NCBI RefSeq assembly: GCF_910592395.1
Contig: NC_088313.1
Coordinates: 8,806,501 to 8,870,500 of the forward strand
Source: Lineus longissimus
Taxonomy: Eukaryota > Nemertea > Pilidiophora > Heteronemertea > Lineidae
Length of the DNA stretch: 64,000 nucleotides
Direction of reading: 5' to 3'
Shown: positions 21,356 to 33,600 of the stretch, in pieces
Numbering within the stretch: the stretch's first letter is position 1
Layout: every line of letters starts with the position of its first letter
Notes under the pieces: generated by a model
Database searches by the model: none
Seen by the model: only the letters and a program-made list of their open reading frames with translations
What the model was told of the DNA's origin: nothing
Made by a program: the position numbers and the translations under genes

Positions 21356-22855
21356 GGCCCCTATTTGAATTTTTTTCACTTCTGAGACAGTGGGACTCTA
21401 TATTCAGATTTTTTGTCAATGAATTTAAAGTTTGAAGTTAAAATATATTTTAATTGATCAATCCCAGTATGTTTCATGCAAAACTATGACTTTTTCAAAG
21501 TCTCTCAAACTTCCTCAGTGAGAGAATTATGTTAAAATCTTACTGGATTTATTTAGTTTTAACTAACAGGGCTGGTTGAAGTTAAGAAAAACCTGAAAAC
21601 ATACTCTCAGGAGTGAATTCAAAAAATAAAAGTGGGGCCGTTTTGACCAGGGGCCGATTTTGTCAGGGGCTGTTTTAACTGGTAAGCGTAATATAAAACA
21701 TGCGGCATGCCATGTGCTTTTGTTTACATTTTGGACGGCATTTTTGAGTCGATTTTCTGAATTTTGGATGGAGAAATAAGTGGACCTAAACCTAAAAATT
21801 TTGAGATAGCGTGGTCACGTGTTCACCATCCATATTGACCAATCACAGCCCGGCTGACCAGCTAGGGCTAGTCGCGAGTCATTCTAATGTATCTTTTCCT
21901 TGCAGATAATTTGAAGAAAGGCTACTTACATGTACTGCTATCGGCATTCATTACATTTCTTTTCTTTTCCTCTTTTGAGTTTTTACTATGCATTATGCAA
22001 ACAATACTTCCTGCCATCCTTTTCCCAGATCATATTGACTTTGCTCTTTGTTTGGATCATTTTGGTGAATTGAATTTTGACTGTACTGATGTGAATTTGC
22101 TTGGAGTTAGTTGCATTGTGTTTTATTCATTTGCTGACTTTTATGCTGCCACAAACCTACTGTCTGGATCCAACTATCAATACCTACTTTGCATTTATGT
22201 TCCTACCCCTGCCAATGGCAATGCCAGTCCTCTTTCAACAGACCTATAATTCAAAAGGCCTACATTTAAAAAGTAAGTATGAAACACTAAACAGATTGAA
22301 TGGAGATTCCAATTTTTTTGGTTCGTTTCCATCACAAACTCATAAGCTCTGTGGTTCTATCCAGTGCTCCCCTCCCCCCCCCCCCCCAAAAAAAAAGACA
22401 CCCAGTCAAAAATTAAGGAAATTAATTAAAACATTAATATTTTTTTTTAAAGAATTCATATCCCCACATTGAACCAATATCCCAAACAGTGTTGCAAAGG
22501 TTTTATCGTAATGAATGAATAAGTGACCCATTGGGCTGAATGTGCTTGCTTGGTTTGCTCACATTGTATTTTGTCCATGTATCTCAAAGATATTGCCAAT
22601 GAGTGACGATCCTGTCATGATACATGTATGTTGGTTCATGCATGGAAGCTTAGTCATCTTATGTGTTGTTAGTTACTACATCCCACATTGCAGTGTATGT
22701 AAGCGTCAGCCCAGTAATTGGACAGGAGCTATGCCCCCTCGCATTCAATGAATGTGATGGCTCACCGCCTTCAGTCTACTAAAGACTAAAGTAAATGCCG
22801 GTTTTTATCATACCAGGATTGGTCGGCCCAGTAATTCACCTGAGTCCTGAAGAAC
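21356..22855. other. No recognisable gene; low-complexity run at 22367-22395
   Basis: A hydrophobic open stretch at 21887-22249 matches no family I know and lacks supporting signals. A C run followed by an A run lies at 22373-22396. GGGGCCG words near 21635-21660 resemble those at 27865-27900 and may mark another decayed repeat. Confidence 0.4.
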
Positions 22856-22952
22856 ATGCCGCGAAAAAGCCCTCTTGTAAGAGCCCAGGAGGCGGTGGCA
22901 TCTGGCCAAGACCCGCCCGGTCTGGATGTTAAATACATCAATGAATACATCG
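22856..22952 (+). pseudogene. Orphan first exon resembling KMT5A-like SET proteins
   Basis: ATG at 22856 starts a short frame, MPRKSPLVRAQEAVASGQDP then PGLDVKYINEYIG, ending at a good GTGAGTAG donor. The helix RAQEAVASGQDPPGL followed by a beta strand V-K-Y-I resembles the entry to the SET domain of KMT5A-like lysine methyltransferases, which exist as many transposon-like copies in aquatic animals. No later SET exon was found before the helicase relic, so it is an orphan exon or a false resemblance. Confidence 0.4.
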
Positions 22953-23861
22953 GTGAGTAGTATAATTTTTAAATATATCACGTTGCTTTTGATGCCAGAG
23001 TACCCATGATAAAAAAGAAGACAGAATGGCTTCCATCTATTGAGTATTAGGTCAGCCGCACATCAGTTCAGAAAATATCAATACTCCTATACGTACACGA
23101 ATTCGGATACTGTTGTCTGAATTCATAAACTCGGAGAGGTTTCCGAATTCAGAGATTTCAAGCCGTTCTATAAGTATAAGTAACCAGCGGTGGGAAATTG
23201 TCAGGCTTTTTTACAATGTATTCCCCCAAGTTGACAATGACAAACGTTGGCCCCAAATTAGGGAGCACCCAAATTAAACAAAAAAAACAATTTTTTTTTT
23301 TTTTTTTAAGGGGAAATATATGCCCCCCCCCCCCCCCCCTGTAGCGTTTTTTGACATCTAAACGGACCAAATTTCATCCTAAATGGCCTGATTTTATACT
23401 ATTTTCTCTAAACTTCTGATTTTTCAGCAATTATAGCACCATGATGGTGGCAGAAAAGGCAGTTGTCGCGACATTTCGCGAAAGAAAAAGCCCAAATTAG
23501 GCATACAACGGTGTCTGACCCTTGGGGGAATATAAAGGCCTGAATGTGAAAGGCATCTAGCTTTTTGTCTCATAATAAAGTCAATAATATTATCTAAACT
23601 TCTAAAGTTCTAATCGCTGCTAATTGAAAATCCTACAGCTACAAGCCTGTTGTTTTTAGTGAAGCTTATAGTTTGGCTATTCTGTATGGGGGCTGGAAGA
23701 ACTACTTTTCTGCAAAATAGCAAAAATCTTCTCAGTTTGAGCAGCACTTGTGCCAGGATGTGACTTTTCTCAGGCATTATTTCGATAGGCTTTGCAATTT
23801 AGAGGAGAAAAACTAAAAGCACCGCAATTATGATTTATAACTTAATTAAAAGATTTTGTAG
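22953..23861. other. Non-coding stretch with A/T/C homopolymers
   Basis: No exon with the SET core or with a helicase Walker A motif could be found here. A, T and C runs lie at 23280-23340. A GAATTC-rich patch around 23095-23155 has no evident meaning. Confidence 0.4.
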
Positions 23862-25281
23862 GTCACACTTTATCGTCTGCTCAAACTAGTTCCTTGGTTG
23901 CTCCAACACAAGTACTCCACTAAGGACCCTTTAATCTGTATAATTGTGTCCCCACTAAATTCGTTGATGGAAGATCAGGTGATGAGCTTGGTTGAGAGAG
24001 GTGTGAAGGCGTGTTTTTTTAATGTTGAAGGTGACGTTGCCAATACGTACGAGCTTGCTCCAGCAAGTTCTGCTCGTGGGGGCGAGGGGGAGATATAGAT
24101 GCAGACGAATTGGACAGTAGTGACCTTGACATGCCAGTGTTTCTTCCAAAGAGAGTTGCTGCCAAGGCTTTCAAGACTGGAATGATTCCCCTTATTTATG
24201 CTCATCCTGAGACATTGATGACCAAAACAATCAGGGCAATATTGACCACAGGTGTCTACACAGAGCGAGTGCGCTGCATTGCTGTGGATGAAGTCCACAT
24301 GATTGCAACATGGTTGGTATTCAACGCTCTCTTCCAGTAAATTTTCAGAAATTTAAAAAAAGAAAAGTTGCTAGAAGATAATTTATGAAAATGGTAAATC
24401 AGGTTTATTATTATTAAACTAGTTGGTCTTACAACAATCACAACATGGCAATCATAATAACATGCAATACATGTAATTAGGTACAATATATTGTCACAGA
24501 GGTTGTACAAATCAAATTTAGGGGTGAGGAGTTCCGACCACAGTTCAAGAAAATTGGAGAACTGGTGACCCTCTTTCCAGATGCCACACAGGTTGCGCTG
24601 ACAGCAACAGCAACAGAAAATGCAATTACTGGCATAAAAAAAGACCTTAATATGAAGGAACTTGCAGTTATCAGACATAATCCTGACAGACCTAACATTT
24701 TCCTTGAAATCAGACCCAGACCACCAAATATCAGAAAATTTGAAAAATATGATGCCCTCATAGGCCCCTACTGCAAGGAACTTCAAGATCAACGTCAAAA
24801 TTTTGAAATGATAGTCATTTATGTTGACAACTTGGACTGTATGGGTTATGCCTATCGATATCTTGAGGCAAAAATGGGAGATTCCCAGTACAATGGATAC
24901 GAGCCAATTCCAGAAAACCGCATATTTGGCATGTACAACTCAAAGTACACAAAAAAGATGAAGGACCACATTGTAAAAGAACTGCGGAAAAAGACACCTG
25001 TGGTCAGATTAGTTCTTGCAACCGTTGCTCTTGGAATGGGACTCAATGCCCCTTCCATTTCAAGTGTCATACACTTCCGCCCTCCCACTTCTTTACAACA
25101 ATTCTTCCAGGAGATTGGGAGAGCGGGCAGGAGTGGGCAACCATCATCAGGTGTTATGTACTATAATAATTCGGACATAGCGAAAAATCGTACAGGGATG
25201 ACTGATGAAATGCGGGAATACTGTCGCAGTCAAATATGCCTCAGGATCACTCTTGTTAAGTACTTCTTGCCAAAATTGATG
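23862..25281 (+). pseudogene. RecQ-like ATP-dependent DNA helicase relic lacking Walker A
   Basis: Motif Ia (CIIVSPLNSLMEDQVMSLVE, from 23936) lies in the first exon. A one-base frame change near 24080 precedes the DEVH box (CIAVDEVHMIATW, about 24274-24312). A GTTGGT donor at 24313 and an acceptor at 24521 join the Trp codon and then GEEFRPQFKKI. The second exon has LTATAT, LVLATVALGMGLNAPSISSV, QEIGRAGRSG and a zinc-type ending CRSQICLRITLVKYF. These are the helicase motifs of RecQ-like proteins in order. The N-terminal exon with the nucleotide-binding lysine is not present upstream, and the exon ends near a long C run at 25290. With the missing Walker A and the frame change the copy should be inactive. 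RecQ-like copies of this sort are multiplied in several marine invertebrates. Confidence 0.8.
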
Positions 25282-25287
25282 GTGAAC

Positions 25288-26230
25288 ATCCCCCCCCCCC
25301 CCCCCCCCCCCCAATTTCAGGTCTTCTCTAAACTCAAACCATCGGTCATTACTAGTCGAAATAAATCCACCTACTAGTGTGGCTCCTAGACAAGCAAACA
25401 GGATCACTGTACACGTACGCTTGCTCAGCTTACTAGTACATATGTTTTGTTTTCTACCATTACCAGCTATGGCAGGCCTAGCACACTCTGTTTTGAATAG
25501 AGGGAGACTCCATCATTCCTATTGTTTGAGATTGGACAGGTGTGAATTAATCTGGCAATTAGCCTCCTGTGCATAGTTGCATGCAAACACTAAAATGTTT
25601 GGTTTTTGCAAATAAATCAGCCAAAAGTTTTGAAAGCTACACAAATGATTGTCGCAAGGAAGTACTTTATGACAGTTTGTGAAATTTTGATTAATTCTAG
25701 GTGGAAAGTAATATGTTTCGCATATTTGTTGGGAAAAAAATTGAAAATCCTCCAATTTTCAGCCCCCCCCCCCCTATGGACACTATGAATTTTTCTCCAA
25801 TAAAGCTGAAATCTTGGGAATATAATCCTAAGAGTTATATCAATCACGTCGGGAGTTTGTATCAAATGTATAGTTTCGGAGCTAGCGCAGCTAGAAAAGC
25901 CCCCAAAACCCAATTTCTCAGGAATTTACACTACGGGCTACGAGTGAAGCATTACAGATTTACCCAAATTTTCAGCCTATAGATGGACCCATCGAATTTC
26001 CATCCAAATCACTCCAAATTTTGCCAGTAAATACCTAGACATATATAGAATTGTGTCAGAAGTCGGGAGTTGGGATTATTTTAACACCCCGCCCAAAAAG
26101 CCAACTTTATTGATATTTCCTGTGCATTTTCCATTAGGCTTGCCAGGACCAATTAAGCAGGTGCACTTATTGGCTTAATTGGCTAGGCCCGCAATAGCTG
26201 GTAATGCTGACACAAGTTCAAAGCACCAAG
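25288..26230. other. Non-coding stretch with C runs
   Basis: C runs at 25290-25312 and 25764-25774. No coding motif was recognised. Its last 200 bases precede the putative piggyBac end at 26231. Confidence 0.4.
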
Positions 26231-26270
26231 TTAACCCACTCGTGCGCCAGGCGGTCGCTAGCGACCGCCT
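26231..26270. mobile_element. Possible piggyBac-type left end with 22-bp palindrome
   Basis: TTAACCC at 26231, the canonical junction of piggyBac insertions (TTAA target followed by CCC), is followed by a perfect palindrome at 26249-26270 with core GGCGGTCGCTAGCGACCGCC. Subterminal palindromes are common in piggyBac ends. The matching right end was not found. Confidence 0.45.
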
Positions 26271-27076
26271 TGTGGCATGAATTAAAAAATCAATAATTAA
26301 CCCTGTAATCCTTACTGGCTGGTGCTGCCGTGCTCAGAACCAACTTTAGATACTATAACCTACTGATTTATTGTATTTCTGATAGGTGTCACTATTTACG
26401 GTAAGGTTGGAATCTTTGATTGAAAAATAAAAAAATAATCGCACAACAACAATGGCGGACGTTGACAGTGGCTGACCTCATGAGGACAAGTTTCACTTAG
26501 TATTTTATGGTTCAACACCTAAAATGTCTAAATGAGTGGTCGATTTGGTGTAAATGAGGCTTTAGATCTGTTAGATGATCTCCCTGAAGATTTTTCTCAC
26601 ACCGAATTTGAAGACGGGAGTGATCTTGAAGAGGATGACCTTGCCTGGTTGCGCGAGACTAATGTCAACGAAAAACACAATGAGGAAGCTGCATTCCGTG
26701 ACTCCGTTCTGTACACTGCAGATGATTTCTGACCCAAAACCAGGTTAGTTTACACTTACAGATAACAATCTGAATATGTCGCGACTCTGGGTTGTTTACA
26801 ATCTGGACAAATGACGATTTGATGCACTTGTGTGCCGGCAACATGTTTGTTGACAATGGTTGAGTGAGCTCGGCCTAAATCAAAGATGGCGGCGCCCATG
26901 AATCAAACATGTGAAAGTAAGCAACCAGCTGTTTTATGACCAGAAAATTGTTTTGGGCAGATAGTGCTAGGGCTATGCATCTACGGCGCATCTTGGTCTA
27001 CCTCTATTGAACATAAGTGTAGGTGTGGGAGGCTTTGGTGTAAGCTTAGGGCTCTATCTATGACATGCCTGTGCTG

Positions 27077-28150
27077 GGGTAGTTGTAAAACAAGAAACAC
27101 AGAAACGAAACAGAAACGCAGAAACGAAACGCAGAAACGAAAATCAAACGGGTTTTCATAAAAGTTGGAATCAAGCGGCACGCCGATACTTTCCTTGCCC
27201 AATCCGTTGTTATTGTCGTTTAAAAGTAAAATCTGAGGTTGGTGGGTTGCGCCAGCCGGAATGCAATAGAGTTGTTGAGGGGATACATGGAGCAACTTGG
27301 GGGGGGGGGGCGGCACGATATGGGTGAAGTATTTTGAGGTGGTGGTGTAGTACTTTGGTAGGTTCGATTCGATTCCTACAGCATGTTATTTTAAATGAAG
27401 GTGCAGTGCAACATCTTGCCTTGTAGTGTTCAATTTACATGAAGTACCAGGATCATCCAACAAATCCCGTCTGATGCAGCACTAAATGCAAGGTACGGTA
27501 CCAGTACATGGGTGAATCATTTCGACGTTATGTGAGACGTGAGAGACCAATTTTGGTGACTAGAATAGAGTAAAGTGGGGGGGGGGCGGGCACTAGACTT
27601 GGACTTGGAGTAACTCAATCTTGCCTGCCCAGCTGCTGCCTTTAAATAGTAACTTTAAATATCTGTTTATGTTAATGAGGTTGCAGTAGGGAAGTTCAGC
27701 CTAGTGTCGTGCACAGGCCATGGAATGTACAAAAGAACAGGACTCGCTATTCGAAGGACTATTTTCTATTTACGCCGTGTAGTACATACATGTAGTGTAT
27801 TGGGGAGGTCAGTGTAAATAGAAAATAGTCCTTCGAATAGAGAGTCATGTTCTATTGTACATAAAATAAAGTGGGGCCGTTTCGACTTGGGGCCGTTTTT
27901 GGTCAGGGGCACGATCAAGGCCGGATGCTGCCAATCTGCGCACACGTTGATGAGGCTAAAAGGGGTATTGGGAAATGAGCATTCCTCCTTCCATTCCGAC
28001 TGAATACCAGTTTTAGTTACACCCGCGTTCGCGGCCACAACCATGGCAACAAGATGGAGTCTGCAGACCAGAATTCGCCACAAGACTGGTTTCTGCGTTT
28101 CGTTTCTGTGTTTCTGTTTCCTTTCTGTGTTTCTTGTTTTACAACTACCC
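27077..28150. mobile_element. MULE-like element copy 1 with 9-bp target duplication
   Basis: The ends are inverted repeats (GGGTAGTTGTAAAACAAGAA left, its complement at 28131-28150), followed inward by AGAAACGAAACAGAAACG-type words. CCTGTGCTG flanks both sides (27068-27076 and 28151-28159). A 9-bp duplication with long inverted ends suits the Mutator-like group. It is non-coding, with G runs near 27300 and 27575. A second copy lies at 57644-58498. Confidence 0.8.
27726..27861. repeat. Long hairpin, two arms of about 48 bases
   Basis: TGTACAAAAGAACAGGACTC at 27726 continues for 48 bases and is the near-perfect inverse of 27814-27861 (a few mismatches). The loop is about 40 bases. It lies in a roughly 250-base segment present in MULE copy 1 but absent from copy 2, so it is probably a foldback insertion. 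Confidence 0.8.
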
Positions 28151-28845
28151 CCTGTGCTGCATGATACTGTGCTGTCAGTGTTGAGAGCTGTGCGGTGGCG
28201 CTGGTGATGATATAAGCTTACCTTGGGCCTAGCATGCATTTAGCACTAAGACAAGCAGTGTCTGTACTTGTGTTACTATTGTGCAGGCTAGTCGCCCTTT
28301 CATCCCACATTTCCCAGGCGATGGCCTATCCCAGCCCATTCCCATTGGCCTGCATCATGGCATAGTTGATACATGCCTCCTCCAAGTACTATGCCTAACA
28401 TTGCTGCATAATTGATAAATCTTATTTTTATTATTAGGGTCCCGGTCAGCATGATCTCGTTGTTCAAGAAGACAGGAACCCTCGTATTAGTCGTTGCAAT
28501 CCAAGAGGCTCTCCGGATACTGTTGCGTCGTGCAAGTCTTTTTATAGTCACCATAGGCCTGCCAGTAATGCTCCTTCTTCACATGCTCCAGCACAGGTAA
28601 GTATGTTTCACTATCACTTAGGGAAGTGGCACGTTTGAACTATTTATCACAAACACCTTGATCACATGTAACAATCGGTCAAAATTCTTTTTTAGGCTCT
28701 GAGCAAGAATCGAAACAGCAGTGACAGCCAGTCTGATGACAGTAACGGTGACGAGGAGTGGTTTCCTTCTAGTGTTCAAACGGCCGCTACCAGCAAATAT
28801 CGAGGTCGTGTCAGAGTACGAGGAGGTTCTGGTCGAGCTTCAAGA

Positions 28846-29640
28846 TTGGTGTTGTTTTGCACTTTCATGAAAATTCACTCTAAGTCCACACAGTGATAGA
28901 TTATGCCGTTATGTAAAAAAATAGCATAAACAACTTCATTCTTCCAGAGATATGCATCATGTTCTGTCCCTAGGGTGAAAAGTGCCCAGTAAACTCAATT
29001 CCTTGGTCAGATCTGGTGTATCTAGACCAACAATATGGTAAATATCTACTTTTTCTCGAATAATCTCTCAAAAATCAAAGATATCCATAGTTTGATTGTT
29101 ACCATGGCAACGGTGCATGATTTATTTTCGCTCTACCGGTTACCCTGGTAACCCACATATAGACCTAACAAAATGTCATAACAGTTATCCCTCTATCTTT
29201 TTCAGCTTTGTTACATTGGCTCTTTGAAAAGTATTGGTGTTGTTTTGCATTTCAATAATAATTCATTCTGTTGTCCACTCTGTGAAATGATAAAGCCGTT
29301 GGGTAAAACGAAAAGCAAAAACAATGTCATTCTTCCAGAAATAAGCATCATGTTTTGTCTCTAGAGTGAAAATTGTCCAGTAAATCGAATACTGGGGTCA
29401 GATTTGGTGTAGCTAGGAAGTAAATGTGGTAAAAAGCCACTTTTTCTAAAATAAACAACCTTATTTCATAATTTTCACTGTTTTGATACATATTATAACG
29501 GTTGCCATGGTAACCAGGTAATGTTTTTCCAATATTTGCTGATGGATTCTGAAAGGTCAATCAAAGACCTAAACAATATTCCATTACAGTACCCCTGTAA
29601 AGTTTACAGGGTTGATGCACTGGCTCTTTGAAAGAAATTG
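28846..29640 (+). repeat. Two tandem units of about 390 bp, with a third degenerate copy to about 29900
   Basis: Units starting GGTGTTGTTTTGCA near 28849 and 29237 share TTCATTCTTCCAGA, AGCATCATGTT, CTCTAG/CCCTAG and GGTCAGAT in the same order. Each contains a palindromic GTTRCCATGGYAAC box (29098-29111, 29501-29514), and a third box lies at 29850-29863. Confidence 0.75.
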
Positions 29641-29900
29641 ATGTGATTCTGTGCAAAATGCTCTGAATAATAATGGTGCATGAGAGGGTTAATATATAAT
29701 GAAAATGAAACTTTAGTGCACCTTTCATTGTTGGGCCTACAGATTTGAAATTATTCATTCAAATAAGATACACTGTAAGTACCAAACCAACAATGGCTCC
29801 AAATATATCTTGGTTGAAATAGTACAAATTTATAAAACATCACATAGCTGTTACCATGGTTACTGGTAGCAGAGGACACTAATGAGGAATCACTGTCTTA

Positions 29901-30611
29901 GTCTCAGCAGGGCAAGATACATCTTGAGGAAGTGTATGTTAATGTTTGCTTCCCAGGCCCAGCACAAAAACCACCCAGATATTAACCCTCATTTGGTGAA
30001 GTAGCAGCGTAGATGTAAGTAGTAATAATTTCAAAAGCAAATTCCGAACTTGGCATTCATTCTCTGGTGCAGTGAATATTAGGGATACTGTTTTGCAGTG
30101 TGGTTTCTCTATGCTTGGCAAATTGAATCACACTGCAACCTTGATTCTCTTGAGTTCTGAGTGTGGCTTGAAAATTTCTTTCATACAAGTTCAAACTAGA
30201 AGCATGGTACTGGAATAGAGGTAGACAGTTTAATCTCGGTGCCGACTAAAAGGTTACATACGTCTGGACCTCCCCATATGACGGTCAAGGGCTTGTGTGC
30301 AGGGCCTCAGAGGCAAACACTAACCCCTGCTTTCCTGAGGATGGACTACTAGTATATTTCCGGTACTTGCTCTACCTTAAACCTGGTATCTTTCTGAAAA
30401 TGTTACTTTTATATACAGATCCCAGACAGGCTGAACTCAATCCATCATCAGAACAGACGCTGAACTTTGCTCAGCCATGAATAATGAAAAGGTCAAAAAA
30501 GTACTGTATCGAACTTGACAAAAGAATACTCTGGTTTAAAATATTTCCTGCTTGTCAAAACATGAATAATGTACTATTCTACCAGTGTAGTTTGTCCTCA
30601 CGTGCAACAGT
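29901..30611. other. No recognisable gene
   Basis: Short open stretches near 30295-30480 and 30484-30774 lack family motifs; the second overlaps the DUF6589-like gene on the other strand. The end of this segment should include that gene's 3' untranslated region. Confidence 0.4.
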
Positions 30612-33600
30612 TCATGGGCGGATGTGCAAATTAAAGTTCTCCTCTGCAACACTGTCGTTGTCATCATTTTCATCCTCATCCACAACAACTGCAGAAAACT
30701 TAAGTCGATCAACAACCCTTAACAAGTGTTCTACAAAAGTGTCTCTTTTTACGTTCGAGAAGGGACTAGCTTGAATACCTGAGAAATTGGCTAGTTTCCT
30801 CCCGGCAGAGTGCTGAAATGGCCTCAATTTCCTCAAACGCGCAACGATCAGCTCTTCATCTTCTTCGGAAGACTTCCTGGGATGATATGATCCGAAGTTC
30901 TTTTCGATTAAAGCATCAAAATTTGTCGCTACTCTGTGGATGACGTCCACTGAACCGCAAGCTCTGACAATCGCACGATCAGTCTTGTGTGCCCCCAAGC
31001 TATTTATCGCTTCCTTTAATGTTCTGACCTGCATTTCTTTTTGCATGTCACAAGCTAAATTGTTACCACTGCCTCCTTTTGGGTTGACAAAGGAGAGGGC
31101 CCTGACACGTACTGCCACCTCTGGCTCGAGAAGAACTTCCGTTTTCAAAATGTAGTCAATACATTCCACAAAGTATTTTGACAGAGTTGAATGGGAGTAA
31201 AAGAAGGGTATCATGATTTTGAGAAGAACGTTCATCCTACAGATGTCCCCTTCTTTGAGTGTGTCATCAAAGTTGAGAAGAATAAAGTACCACTGCATAA
31301 ATTGTCTCGCGTAATTATTAAGTTCATCTGGCTCTGGCTCGGGAACTGTCGTTGATCGCTTGAGATGCAGCAGAATTGTGACAGCAGTTGGCAGCTTTAT
31401 TAGGTATTTGCACCAAGTACTAGACACATTCTTGTAGACGAGCGACACCGGATGCTGGATGATTCCATCTTTGACAACAATAGTGACGAGTTCACCGACA
31501 AGGGGCACTTTCACTTGACATGAAACACCGTTGAGTAGGATGTCCAGGGGAACTAGCTTGGGATGCTCATCTGCTGCTTCCTGGAATGAAAAGAAGAACC
31601 GTTTTACAATGACAGTGGAGCCGCCATTTTATGAAAATTTCACTTCGCGACGAATGACTGTTCTCGAGTCCAAACATTTCACAGACAAATTCCCTCAGGT
31701 AGCATCGTCCCACGGTTTGGATGAAGTCCATGTGGACAGCATAGCGGCTTTTGACTTTGCCATTGACACTGGTCCTTTGGATGAGGGCCTTCAAGTTTGC
31801 TGCAGTTCCCTGATCTCCAGTTGCCTTCGGCTTCAGGAATCGCTTACACATTTTCTGAGTGAAATAAAAGACAAAAGTTGTCTGTATAAGGAATTTGTAT
31901 CCGACATTAGCCAGTTCTGACAGCGGAAAACTGGTTGATGCAATAACAAATGAACTTCTAAGTATGGCCTTTGCATTGAGCATAGTATTACATGCATCAA
32001 TGATTGATACATCATATCTTGGCAAAAAAGTGTCAAATGCATAAAGAATCAAGCCACACTAACAACAAAAACGTTCAATCAATGGCCTTAGAAAATGCAA
32101 AACCCTTCCCTTGATTTTTTCAAGACACCTAAAAGGCACTAAAGGTAGGACCTGCTCTTCGGTTTGACAATTAAGAAGTTCATAATTACTACTGCAAAGC
32201 TGTCAACACAACCCTGAAAAAATTTTTCATTTACATTACATGTACAATGATATACCCTCACCGAAAGGCAGTGCACTGAAAATGACTGCATCACACTGCT
32301 TTTGACTGAAACCCCCACTGCATATGACTGTCTTAGGCATATCATTTTTTCTTAATGTTTTAATACCACTGATTTTGACTGAAAGACCACTGCAAAGCAC
32401 TGCAACTTGCATATCATTATGAACGACGTATTTCAAAAACACTGCCTATGACTGAAAGACCACTGATTTCCACTTCTCCAACTCTGATCGAAACCCGTGG
32501 CATTTTCAACATGACCGAAAACCACTGCTTTATGACTGGTGAGATTAAGACTTGATGGCAGTGTAAAGCAGTGGTAATTGCAGTCAAATTCAGTGTTAAA
32601 TATCACCCGTAATGCAACCTGAGACAGGAAGCTAGTAAGTTTGAATTTGATAGTCCAACATTCAAGAAATCATGGTAGCTCTTCATATTTCTCGATATTT
32701 ACCCGAATTTCAATATGAGAAGAGGGGAGTTTTAGTCAGTTTGAATTGGAACACATAAGGAGCCAAATGAATGCAAAAAGGGTAATCTAGACAGACACTG
32801 AAGTTGTATTTTCAGCAAATCAAGAAGGCTGTGGGCCCTATAGGTGTTGTAATGCATGCATACACTGCAAGATATCTGCATGTATCTTCATGCATCTACT
32901 GTAGGCCCTATAGGTGTTAATTGTAATGTATGCATACACTGCAAATTATCTGCATGGGAGCTCAATACACATCAATCAGTAGATCATTATTCTACAGGCC
33001 GCGTGCAGTTACTTTATTTGGACGTCAATTTGATCTAGCATCCCTGACATCACTGACAGTAGCTATGTGCCAATTGTGTCGTTTCAATTGTCTAGTAACC
33101 CATCTGACCACTGTCATTATGACAAAGTTTGCAATGACGTAGGTCAAGGACGTGAATTTGTCATCTTTTTACTGTGTCACGTCATCATGCAATGGCGATG
33201 TCCTCTATTTGTGCAGATGACGTCATCACTGCCATTATATTGGACGCAAACACACCGTCTAAAATAGGACAGCAAAAGTAACAGTTCGCTAGAAGTTTTT
33301 GCTTTTTCGAACAATTTCTTTGGTTGTCATCAGCACAGGGGGGTCACGTCCCCCAAACCTCTCTCGGCATCCGTGCCTGCATGCCATTAAATAAATTATT
33401 CATATCAACACTGAAAATGACTGCTCCCTCCAAGAGGTTTTGGAAATGGCAGTCAAAATCAGTGGTGTTTCAGTGTGGATTCAGTGTGCTGCGAAATATT
33501 TAAATTAACACTGAACCCCACTGCCAGCCCTGTGCATGATGCATAGTGAGGAGTCATTTTCAGTGTCAAAAGCAGTGGAAATCAGTCAGCCTAAATATTT

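Larger units (their letters stand above)
26532..28848 (+). pseudogene. piggyBac-like transposase N-terminal exons, incomplete
   Basis: The first open piece (26532-26732) reads FGVNEALDLLDDLPEDF and continues with aspartate/glutamate-rich sequence, like piggyBac transposase N-termini, and ends at TGA before a possible donor at about 26744. Later exons with good splice sites are 28438-28596 and 28696-28848, which join in frame and encode polar, disordered sequence (SKNRNSSDSQSDDSNGDEEW, RGRVRVRGGSGRA). The catalytic DDD domain was not found, and tandem repeats follow immediately. Between the pieces sits a 1.07-kb MULE-like element. The family call rests on the acidic N-terminus and the TTAACCC end 300 bases upstream. 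Confidence 0.4.

Noticed and set aside
21635-21660. GGGGCCG repeats as a Harbinger-type terminal repeat
   Set aside because: The words are direct, not inverted, and have no partner at a sensible distance.
21887-22249. Hydrophobic open frame that might be a membrane protein
   Set aside because: Composition is explained by T-rich DNA, the start has no support and no conserved motif is seen.
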